DNA from: Centroberyx gerrardi
Taxonomy: Eukaryota > Chordata > Actinopteri > Beryciformes > Berycidae
Reading direction: 5' to 3'
NCBI RefSeq assembly: GCF_048128805.1
Contig: NC_135997.1
Span: forward strand, 9,117,116 to 9,181,115
Length of the DNA stretch: 64,000 nucleotides
This document shows, in pieces, positions 12,126-22,618 of the stretch. The notes beneath the pieces were generated by a model. That model made no database searches, had not been told where the DNA came from, and saw only the letters and a program-made list of their open reading frames with translations. The first letter of the stretch is position 1. Every line of letters starts with the position of its first letter. The position numbers and the translations under genes are program-made.

Positions 12126-13611
12126 CCACTGATGTGCTAAAGCACAATAGTGATTAGAAGAAATTAGTAGAAAGTCAGCTAATACCTTCGCATTCGTATG
12201 ATGGAGTTTGCCTCTTCTGTTTTCTCTTTCTACATTAGCTGAAGTGCTCCCATTTGACAAGAGTATAGACTCCTACATAACCCTTACAGTTTAAATTAGA
12301 ACAGAACTAATTCTAAACTGCTGAAAGACAAAAATTGTATTGTTTTGCATTGTATTTGCAACCTTCACAATGTTCCTTTAGCAGTGACAGAGCATGATGA
12401 TCACATGAACAAAGAGACAGGGCTGAGCTGCTGTTGTATGCATTATTCAGTACTACTGCTTACTGTATGCTCCTCTTCTGTTTCTGCAACAGACAGACAT
12501 TTCTCTGTAGCCGTCATTTGACCGATCTGTGTTCCCAAAGACCCTCACGCCCCCAAAACACCCTGTTACCATGGCAACCCCTTAACCAGGGTCCCAATCA
12601 CTGACCAGCAGGAAGTGTGCAGCTTTTTGGGTTAATGAGAGCTTCTGAGTGTGTATATCTGTGTGTGTTTGTGTGTGTGTGGGAAGGGGTGTGTTCACAG
12701 CGGGAGGGAGACCTCCTCTGCGTCATTCCTCCGACAAAAGGGGTTTTCCATGTTTTTATGATGACGGGAATGTTCCAGTGTTATTCTGCTACTAAGTATC
12801 ACTCCATCAGAACACTTTTCTGTTAAGGCCATTTTCGTTTTTTCCTGTCTGGGCTTTGTGCAGTTTCTTCCGTTCATTGTGTGTGCAATACCTTTAATGT
12901 ATTTCTGACGACGTGTGTTTATTTTTCCACACACCTTACACACAGATTACACACCCAGTTGCATGTTGGGAAACAATGGCATATAAAGTCTGCATGCTTG
13001 TGCATAGTACACTGTACCAAATTAGGATGTCCATTTTAATAAGACATTTAATCCTGTGTCTAAAAATCTTAATTTCTTTACAACAAATGTGAGATAATTT
13101 CAGTTATTTTCAATGTTCATCAACTAATGTCAAGAATTTTCTTGAATCAAGTGTAAATTTTCTGATTCGAGTGGCTTCACCTGCCTTGCCTTGTTGCAAG
13201 ATATTGACACTTGTTTCTAGAAAACTCTGACCAAGTGAAACTGCATTGGAAACAAGAGGAATTATCTCATTCCACTGGCCGAATATTTCACTTTAAAAAA
13301 AGTTTAAATTTAAGTTAAGATGGATGCATGTATCAGAGTTTTTCTCTCAATGGGTTACAGATGTAATCCAACATTTCCTCTAAGGATCCTTGACTGTGCT
13401 GATTGCAGTTCACTTAGGTCTTTTACGGCAATTTATCAAGTGAAGAGTGAGCTGTTGTTATATCAAATTCATAAAGCCCTGATCCACAGGCTCCGGCAGG
13501 AAATGGCCTGTATCCAGTTTGGCTCGACTCCAGATTGGCGAATAATAGCGTTGCGTGCTGTTATTGAATGTTCATACTCTGCGATGGATGATCCTGGACC
13601 TGACCTGAAGT

Positions 13612-13657
<46 letters not shown>

Positions 13658-14000
13658 GTCTAGACAATAAATATGTAAAACTAAACACCACAGCTTCTTG
13701 GTTTTGGCAAATTATCCACATTAATCTCAACTCCATCTCCCCAAACTGTCTACCTTTTCCTCCACTCACAGCTGTTCCTGTCTATCAAGACTCCATTCAT
13801 TACCAGCAGGCAATTAACACATACACACCCACACCCACTCACACACACACACACACACGCACACATAGAACGTGATGTTCGCACTCAGGCACAGAGCAGC
13901 AGTGTAATCAGTCACGCTGTAATACCTTTACCCTAATCTACTTACAGCTGGATAATAGTGAAACCCCCAGAGTCTCCTCCAGAGAACCTCTCACCACCTG
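12126..14000. other. Intergenic, no gene recognised
   Basis: Contains (CA)n 13613-13654 and a shorter CA run near 13840-13862. No conserved open frame or splice-bounded exon was recognised. Confidence 0.5.
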
Positions 14001-14039
14001 CTGACAGTCGTGCTGGGCCCGCAGGAGCAGCTCACTGGG

Positions 14040-14415
14040 ACCTGTTCCTCTATCCCAGTACAATCCTCTAACCCAGCAAGAAGGAACACCCTCTATCCCA
14101 GTATGAAGGGACATTCTCTAATCCATCATCGTCTAATCCAGTATAAAGGAACATTTTCTAACCCAGTATCAACATCCTCTAACCCAGTATGAAGGAACAT
14201 TCTCTATCCCAGTATGAAGGAATATCCTCCAACCCAGTATCAAGGAACATTCTCTATCCCAGTATCGTCCTCCAACCCAGTATCATCCTCTAACACAGTA
14301 TCAAGGGACATCTATCCCAGTATCATCTTCTAACCCAGTATCAACATCCTCTATCCCAGTATGGAGGAACATCCTCTAACCCAGTATCATTCTCTAACCC
14401 AGTATAAAGGGACAG
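14040..14415. repeat. Minisatellite with unit about 20-35 bp ('ctctaacccagtat...')
   Basis: A dozen or more units of the form 'cctctaacccagtat' or 'ctctatcccagtat' are joined by 'gaaggaacatt' or 'caaggaacatt' spacers. Units vary between long (with the spacer) and short (without it) forms. Confidence 0.85.
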
Positions 14416-14514
14416 AATGCACTGCACTGCTGTTGATTACCAGGTGTTGACAAAGGGAATGGCCTGTATGCAATTACCATTGTTACTATGACTCACACTG
14501 TGTGCATGCGTGCA

Positions 14515-14519
<5 letters not shown>

Positions 14520-14566
<47 letters not shown>

Positions 14567-14573
14567 TGAGTGA
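14520..14573. repeat. (GT)n microsatellite
   Basis: A GT run of about 25 units, followed by GAGT and AG runs to about 14605. Confidence 0.95.
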
Positions 14574-14875
14574 GTAAGAGAGAGAGAGAGAGTGTGTGTG
14601 TGTGTGTGGGTGTGGGTGCATGCCCTTATCTGGTACATGGGTTTTCTGTGCTCTGCTGGTTATAGGAATCCGTAGTATTTGGAATATTTGAGAGAGCAAA
14701 CATTCGTTGACTTTTTTTCATACAGGCGATTTATGGGACTCAACAGGCTCATTATGCCAAGTTACAAAGCATCTAAAATAAATCAGTCAGTGTTGGAGCT
14801 TTAAAACATAAAGGTTTGGTAAAAGGTGGTGCATGTGGAGGAACTGTGATGAAGTGACATACATGCAGTTACACA

Positions 14876-14878
<3 letters not shown>

Positions 14879-14954
<76 letters not shown>
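14879..14954. repeat. (CT)n microsatellite
   Basis: CT run of about 37 units with a single phase slip near 14911. Confidence 0.95.
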
Positions 14955-14963
<9 letters not shown>

Positions 14964-15407
14964 TTCTGTGCTCTCTGACCCAGCTAGCATAGTTTGTCCA
15001 TAAACAGGCATGAGAGAAGAGCTGAAATCTAAGAAATCACACACAAACATGACATACACACACACACACATTCATTTGTTTTTACCCAGAAAACTAGCCC
15101 GGAGCAGTTTGCAATGCAAAACCAGCCTGCTACTTGCAGTAAATACAGTTTTAAAGCAACATGATGCTGCAGGATGCACAGTGGACTAGATGTTTGCTAC
15201 CCAGGCAGCTCAGACTCTGTGTGAGAGGCTTTAGAGCTAATTTATTCTCCCACCCATATGGAAATAATTACGTAAAGTGTGGATTGCAGCTTGCTGCATG
15301 AGCAGTGCAAGTACTGTGAAGTAACTGTCAATTTGAGAAATAGTCTGTGATGATGACATAGTCTGCTGAACATTCAATGGCAATATAACACAATGCCCCC
15401 CCTCATC

Positions 15408-15416
<9 letters not shown>

Positions 15417-15465
<49 letters not shown>
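15417..15465. repeat. (CA)n microsatellite
   Basis: CA run of about 24 units. Between here and 16737 there are further GT runs (16023-16046, 16222-16263) and a purine-rich tract at 15635-15920, but no recognisable gene. Confidence 0.95.
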
Positions 15466-15467
<2 letters not shown>

Positions 15468-16219
15468 TACACACACTTTGGCATATCCATGTTGACCTCG
15501 CTTTGTTGCTGCCAAGATGGTTTCCCTGGAGCAGCTGTGGCTTTATGCTTCTAAATGAAGACATGTGTGCTGTAGCAGGATGGACAGGAACCTAACCTTC
15601 TCCTGAAAACACTGGGGACGGGCAAAAACAACTGATGAAGAAGATACTGTCGAGATGGAAAGAAAGGAAGATAGGACAAGTAAGTAGAGAGGTGGCGGAG
15701 GAGGAAGGGAAGACAGTTGGGAGGAAATTGAGATTAATCGAAGAAAATGAGACGAGCAAGGAGGAAGAGATGGGGAGGAGGGGGGAAGGGAGAGGAGAAC
15801 AGCAAATGATGATCTTATAGCTGTGATCTCTCTCTCACAGGGAGAGAGAAGGGCGGATAAAAGAGGAAGAGACGGAGAGGAGAGGGGAAGGGAGGGGAAA
15901 CGAGGAGAGGGGAGTTCGAATGTCAAGACTGTATGAAGTTTTGTCCAGAACTTCCAAACCACAACCACTGCTGCCCTTGAGCAATAATAGAATTATTTTC
16001 TGTGTGCATGCGTGCCTGTGTGTATGTGTGTGTGTGTGTGTGTGTGCAGGTTATCCATGTGTATACCATTAGGATGTGCCGTGTGATCTGTGATCGGAAG
16101 AGGAACAGGATAGGTGGAGGCTTCAATGGAAGTATATTTCTGTCAGGAAGTGAGTTTTTGACATGCAGAGACAGTGAGATGCCCTCTGGAAGTGTGTATG
16201 CATGTGAGACAGAGAGGGA

Positions 16220-16268
<49 letters not shown>

Positions 16269-16736
16269 CACTCACTTGTTCATATGTGAGACGCACTGTT
16301 CAGGGACCGAGGGAACAGGCGGGGTCGTTTCTGTGTTCTGGCCTGCACAACACCAGTTTCATCACAGGGAACAAACAGCTTGCAGGTCGCTTACAGCTCG
16401 TCTCAGACTTCATGAATATTACTCTAATCAAAGACAGATCTCGCTCTTGAAGATAAATATTTTTTTCCCTAATCTCTATCATTTTTTTCCTACTATCTGA
16501 GACTCATTTCTTTTGTCAGTGCATAGTGTGTCATTAGATATTTAAATTCTGCTCATACCTTCTCATTCAGATTTAAAATATCCCGATAGCAGATGTTTTG
16601 GTCAAAAAGCAGCCGTAGTCCAGCAAACTCCTCAGTGCCACTTTGACAGCTTCCTTGTTCCTTTCAAGTGAGGATTTGATTGCCACATTTGAATCAAATT
16701 GCACTGTAACAATACAGGATAACCCTATAAAATACA

Positions 16737-17395
16737 AGCCATTAATTAGGCAGTAATGAATGGAAATAATATCCAAGTTAAACATGTAATAACCAGTTAT
16801 AGCATTACAATGACTGGTAATTAGTAAAGTAAAAAAAAAGGTTCTTTTACCTGTAATTGCATTAGATAAGTGGAACTACCGCACACTTTTGAAAACTTGT
16901 GCTGGAAGTGAAGGATCAACTAGTTCAAATTTGTTTACAATGTAGGATGCATACAATTAACAAAACAAACAAAACATGGCTTCTTCTGGGGTTTCTGTTA
17001 TTTTCTGTTGTCATTTGTATAGAGTTGGTATGGAGTATGTTTGTATACATATGTGAATATTATGTATTCCCCATTATAAGCAATTGAAAACCTAATGAAA
17101 TTGTTCCTAATGAGATTGTTTCTGCACAGATGTCGTCACTTTCTGTAATGAATGTCCCTCCCGTCTGTGGAAGATAAATCAATGCAACTAGTTTATCCTT
17201 CGCCTCCAGCAACCTTTCTATGTTTTCAAAAGTGTGTGGTATAGTTTCACTTATCTAATACAATTACTGGTAAATCTTTTTTTTACTTGTATATTACTCA
17301 GTAATTACCAATCATTCTCATACTAAAATTAGCTATTACATCTATGTAACTTGGATATTACTTAGTTATTTCCAGTCTTTACTGCGTAATTAATG
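16737..17395. mobile_element. Foldback element, about 660 bp with arms of about 240 bp
   Basis: The left part (from 'ccattaattaggcagtaat') pairs with the reverse complement of the right part, which ends near 17395. Matched blocks in order are 'attaattaNgcagtaa', 'atatccaagtta', 'gtaattgNattagataagtg' and 'cacacttttgaaaac'. The arms are diverged, roughly 75-85% by eye, with indels. No protein is encoded. Confidence 0.75.
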
Positions 17396-17399
17396 TCAT

Positions 17400-18640
17400 A
17401 ATTGATCATGTTTAAAGTGCAAGCTGTAAACTTTCGTTCCATGCATACAACACAAGCAGAGGGACTTTGCTTTTAATTTCAACAACAAAGCCATGCAATG
17501 GGAAGTAGCCTGTGGATAAAGCAAAACTGAGGTATGATGAAGGAATTTACCCAAAACCCTAAAAATAAAAACAGCATATGCCTTAAAAGAAGTTTGCTCA
17601 CTTCACATTTTCCCTCTATCCAGCTTACACATCTTTCAGTGAAATACTGTCTATACGACAACCTTTGTGTTTCACTGTTCATGTTATTTAAATTCTGACC
17701 ACAGTCCACATAGAACAGGTTGTCTTGTGGTCAACATATACAACAGTGTCAGTTCCCCATTAGCTTCTGTCATGGTGTGAACGACTGATGTTGTGTTGGT
17801 TATTATTCAAGGACACAGACGGCCCGCTCTCAGGGTGTGTTTTGGTTTTGTGGGGATTGTATTCTTGTCATTGTGGGATGGCGTGTGGTGGGCTGGGTGG
17901 GAACATCTGGATCTGTAACGAAGCTCAGAGACTCACTGTCAAAAAGCCAACTACAATCTGGTTCCCAGTAACACTAGGATGGATATCCATTAGATCTGCC
18001 TGCCTGGGAATCTGGAAACACAGACACACACACACACACACACACATACAATGAGAGAGAAAGAAAGAGAGAGAGAGAGAGTACAGTATGTTCACAGATT
18101 GTACGTCCTGTTTTTTACAGTTCCACAGATTTTCTCCAGAGGAATCAAGTTCACATTTGACCCAAATATACAGTAAGTGGACCCTTAAGTTCCTGTGAAT
18201 TACCCAAATCGCCTCTTCTTCCTCCTCCTCCTTTTTGTGACCTCCCAGAGCTGTTGCAATACAAACATACCCCCCACTAAACCCCACACACACACACATT
18301 GTTCAGTGGATCTTGCACTCTCTAACAGGCAGTATGTTCTCACTGGCCCCCTGCTGTCTGAGTCTCTCGGGAAGCACAGATGCCACACCAGGCTGAGCTC
18401 TCTCCCCTCTCCTCCACTCCTCCCTGTACACCAATGACGGCATCTCAGTTTGGCCCTTCGGTCAAGCAGCTCAAGTTTGTGGACGACACCACCTTAATGT
18501 GTCACCAAACCTTGAAGTCTGAGTTACCAGTTCGAGTAATCCATGCTAGAACATGGAATCAGAAAGATCATATACAAATTAATATCTTCCACATTAAACC
18601 GTGGTTATTGGTTATAATCGTGACGCTTTAATGGGAAAAA
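17400..18640. other. Intergenic, no gene recognised
   Basis: Includes a CA/GA microsatellite near 18023-18080. An exon-like 52-base segment at 18121-18172 is bounded by tttttacag and gtaagt, but no neighbouring partner exon was found. Confidence 0.45.
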
Positions 18641-19040
18641 TCCACTCTAAAACACCGGCGACACACCTTGCAATCCTGGGCCCATTTTTGTGTATTTTTC
18701 TTATTCTTGTGGATAATTTGCCAAATGTAGACAATGTAATGTTACGTTGAGTTATTTCCAGACCAGCTACAATGGAGTTTAATAGGAGATAAAATGTCAA
18801 CTATCTAAAACAGCAATGGTAAACGTCAGGTTTTGGTGTCAGTCCCTCAAGGGCTTCTTTCTAGACTCGCCATTTAGCACCGATGTTCAACAATCATACA
18901 GGGAGAAATCCATCGTAGAAGAGGCAGAGAGACCAATTTCTTCACCGATAGCAGCCTCAGTAGTTCATAATGCAATGCTCTCTCCACCTACACGTAAAAA
19001 CTGGAGTAAAGTTGTTTTTCCACCTTCAATAACGGTAAAG
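18640..19040 (-). mobile_element. Interspersed repeat, copy 2 (MITE-like)
   Basis: This is the reverse-complement copy of the 5740-6150 repeat, sharing the 'gggagaaatccatcgtaga' block and a terminal 'tttaatgggaaaaatccact'. It is non-coding. Confidence 0.65.
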
Positions 19041-19504
19041 TAAAGTAAACAAATGAAACCAGATTGTTGAATATATTTGTGATAACTGGAAGAAGAAGAA
19101 CAATTTACAACTGCTGGTTTCAATATTTGAGAAACTATATCCACAGAACGTCAGTATCCAATCTCAATCTAACTTTAACTTTACCCCTCTTCTCCTTTTA
19201 TACCATTATCCCGCTACACCTCCCTCTCCTCACTTTCTCACCATCCTTCTCCCTTCTTCCATCCTCTTCTCCTCTTCATATCTTCCAGCTGTCCAGGTCC
19301 AGTGACTGGATGCGGAGGCAGGGAGGAGAGCTTCTCTTCTCTCAGATCTCGACCAGAGTTGTTGTGTTTGGCAGCTCTTCACTGGCAGTAGTGGTGTACA
19401 CAAGGCCAGGGGAGAGAACTGGAGATGGATATTTTCACTGAGTGATGCTAATTTATGATGATATATTAGGTGGCCATTTGTGCTATGTGATGTCTCAAGG
19501 AGAT

Positions 19505-19625
19505 TGGTAAGTAATGGGCAGCAGAGTGGCCTCATAGAGACTGTAGGACTCATTGAACCATACGACCTGGGCTCAAGACCCGATGGCAGCAAGCACACAC
19601 CCTGTTTAATAGAGAATACCAGTGT
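19505..19625 (+). mobile_element. tRNA-derived SINE fragment
   Basis: 'gggcagcagagtggcctcat' resembles a degenerate A box. 'gacctgggctcaagacccg' resembles a B box (consensus GGTTCAAnnC). The same head occurs in reverse orientation at 21305-21480. Family assignment needs a repeat library. Confidence 0.5.
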
Positions 19626-20129
19626 CATTTAGCGTTACAGCCCATTTACTACTATCTAGGTCTAATTTGCATTACCCCAATGATTTTGGAATGCATGCCA
19701 TATGCCATTAGGTTTAAAATACAAACTTTACGGTGTCAAATCTAGCGTGAAATGAACTAAGACACCCTCAATAAAAAGACATGGATGTGACAATTACGTT
19801 TGACATGTTTTTGAGTGATCATTTCCTGTCAGAGAAATTACATTTCTTTGTGTGAGTGTGAGGTGATTGACAATGAGCAGAACCTAAGAAGAGCCTGAAA
19901 TATTCTCTGGTCCAATGGGAGATCTCTGAATCTGTGAACTGATATGAAAACACTCAACTCAGGCACACTGAAACAATAATGAGAAACTTTGACAAGACCA
20001 AATTGAGGCCTCATGTTTACTGTGATGGATTATCTAGCTTGGGCAATTTCCAAGTCTGTGGAAGTTGTTTTTCATACTGTACAAAAATGAAATGTAGGAA
20101 AACGCGTTGATATCTCCAACTATGCTGTG

Positions 20130-20310
20130 TGCAGACAGACAGGAGAGCAGCAACCTAGTTAATTGGCACAAGTTTAAAAACGTAAGTGTCCCCAAGCAAG
20201 ACGCTGACTCCCTACCAGCTCAAGAGGCGATGTTGCAGTGCAACCTGCACTCTGCCCTACCTGGGGATGGAGACGGGATCAATAGAGAGATCAATAAAGT
20301 ATCACATTGT
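20130..20310 (+). mobile_element. SINE/LINE 3' fragment
   Basis: 'gtccccaagcaagacgctga' resembles the post-tRNA body of the neighbouring SINE ('gtccttgagcaagacact'). The unit ends in 'gggatcaatagagagatcaa' followed by 'taaagta', as in fish LINE/SINE tails. Confidence 0.45.
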
Positions 20311-20823
20311 TATTATTAAATGCTCTAGGTCCACATGACATGAGATACAATATGGTTCCATTTGTTGTGAGTGAAATTATATTTAATGTTCCATAAATCC
20401 AAAGAAGAGGAAATGTTCCATATGCTATTTGAAACATATGTGATCTCCTATTTTGACAAATCCCAATTGTAACCACTGGACTACAGTACTTAGAATCATA
20501 GCGGATAATGATTTGTGGCTTGCAGCAGGTCCGCAAGTCTAAAGTCTAAGGGCTGGTTTACTGGGAACTCCATTTATCCATTTATCAGACCCTGCATTGG
20601 AGTGTGTGTGTATGTTCAGTGTGTGTGTGTGTACATGCTGCACAAATGTGTGTGTTTTTCAGGGGCCTGTAGACATGTGTTTCAGGGTGGATCCTCATCT
20701 GGAGCACGTCTCTTTCCTGAGATAGAGTGTTTCTGTGCCACCAGGGTTAAGGCGGGCTGCATACACATGCATGCTATAAATCAACCACACATAGACAAAA
20801 CAACACAAAACACATGCACACAG

Positions 20824-20858
<35 letters not shown>

Positions 20859-21304
20859 TACCTATTTGTCCACACACATAATCTATCAGTCAATTAATCA
20901 ACCAGAGTGCATGGGACAGTCATTTGCTCTCTCATTTTTTCAACTCAGGAACGTTTTTGTGCATCTGTTTTAGCACAAAGACCTTCAAAATGCCTCTCCA
21001 AACTCATTAAGGGAGTAGAGGCTTGACAGAGAACTGGGACTAAAGCCAGGAGAATATTGCTGTGATCCTGCAACACAACATTCATCATCTATATAAACTC
21101 CACATTGCATGAACTCATCCTCCCATGTTCAAGCTACATTCTTTCTGTCATTCTTATCTGGTGTCCCTCTTTCTCCTCCCTTTTCTCTCTGCTCCACTTT
21201 CTTAGTTAGTCTGGTTGTGTAGGTGTGTGTTTGTGTCTGCATGCATGCATGTGTGTGGGTGTTATTCAACTGATCCCTAATGGGAAATTTTCTTTGCACT
21301 TGTC

Positions 21305-21480
21305 CCCCTCCACAGAGGTCAGGGGTCAGGGTCAGCTACAAAACAGTGACTCTGGAGCTAGAAAGGTTTTAGTGTCTTGCTCAAGGACACTTCAGCTGGG
21401 TGTCACACTCGCTTGAACCAAGGCTTTTCAAATGAAGGATGGTCTCCCTACTCACTGTGCCACCCTGCTGCCCCTGCACT
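21305..21480 (-). mobile_element. tRNA-derived SINE
   Basis: Read on the minus strand it begins 'ggggcagcagggtggcacag' (A-box-like), then 'ccttggttcaagcgagtgt' (B box GGTTCAAGC), then 'gtgtccttgagcaagacact'. This is the usual layout of a Pol III SINE. Confidence 0.55.
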
Positions 21481-21730
21481 GGTGAAAACCTTGCATATCC
21501 AAAATGTCAGCAAAATGTCTACAACTACAACTACTACTTCTACAACTACAGTAACAAAAAAACGCCTTGTTTTTAGCTTGGCAACCATGCATTTCTGACT
21601 TATCCAATGGGTTTTGAAAGGGTTTTAATAAGCACAAGAGTTGTCAACCCACAGAGGAGCATGTAATCCTTCAGTTGAAGTTAAAACACGAAAATCATCA
21701 TGGAGATCTGAGGTTTTCACATAACAGTAT
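21478..21730. mobile_element. MITE family A, copy 1
   Basis: It starts 'ggtgaaaaccttgcatatcc' and ends 'gaggttttcacataacag', an imperfect terminal inverted repeat. The interior 'cttggcaaccatgcatttct' and 'atccaatgggttttgaaagg' match the copies at 23958-24192 and 27650-27870. Confidence 0.7.
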
Positions 21731-22263
21731 GCTGTTTTTAACAAATCTTGTGTTGAAAAGAAACACAAATGTGTGTTGTCCCAATAAAGACACACAGATG
21801 TGTTACACACACAGGCACACACCTTTTGTGTGTGCCTGTGTGTGTCTGTGTGTACATTGTGTGCAGGAGAACAAAAGAGAGAACACAAGATCATTTTATT
21901 GACTTTTATTTTATTGACTTGAATACCTTATGGCCGAGTTTCAAAACACATAATCATGTGACACATAAATCGCATAATCAAAACAAACCTATTATGTGCA
22001 GAGGAAAAACAGAACAAACATGAACTCCAGAGAAACAAATTTAGCAGAAGGAAATGATTGGACCTCTCTTGTGTCCCTGCTCTGGATTTTTTATGGCCTG
22101 GCTAGGAATTGTGATTTGGAGTCTATTTAATTTGTTTCTACTAGGGTAGGGTTGTTTCTTTCTCTTTCCATCTTTTTATCTATTTTTTTCCTCCTCTTCT
22201 TTCTCTCTCTCACCCTACCTGTGAACATGTGACTGTCACCCAATGGGTGGTGCAATTCATTTT

Positions 22264-22269
22264 TTTATT
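22264..22269 (-). terminator. Candidate polyadenylation signal for ccdc81
   Basis: AATAAA on the minus strand, about 350 bp downstream of the ccdc81 stop codon. It lies inside or next to a probable interspersed repeat (22290-22440), so its use is uncertain. Confidence 0.3.
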
Positions 22270-22618
22270 AACCACACCTGTCTTTGTATGTACTGAGCAC
22301 CCTGAGGAAGGCCTGCGTGTCACAATGCGTTGGTGTGTTTTTTAATTCTTGCCATGCATATAGCCACACCAATAAAGGCTTTTTAATTTTTGTACTTAAG
22401 GTAGTGTGCCTTGGATTTTTTTTCTTTTTGGATAATCTTAGCAGAAGGAAAGTCTCACATTAACGCAAAGGAAAGCACATACTGCAAACCATCACATCCA
22501 AGTATGCTTCACAGATGCTTAACTTTAATATTTCAATCACTGCTGGCCATGACATGATGAATTTAAACTGCGAGGTGTTGATGTTCAAAGTTCAAGCATG
22601 GCTAGGCTACGCTGATGA

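Noticed and set aside
13320-13658. 112-codon plus-strand frame
   Set aside because: It has no recognisable similarity and ends in a CA-repeat translation.
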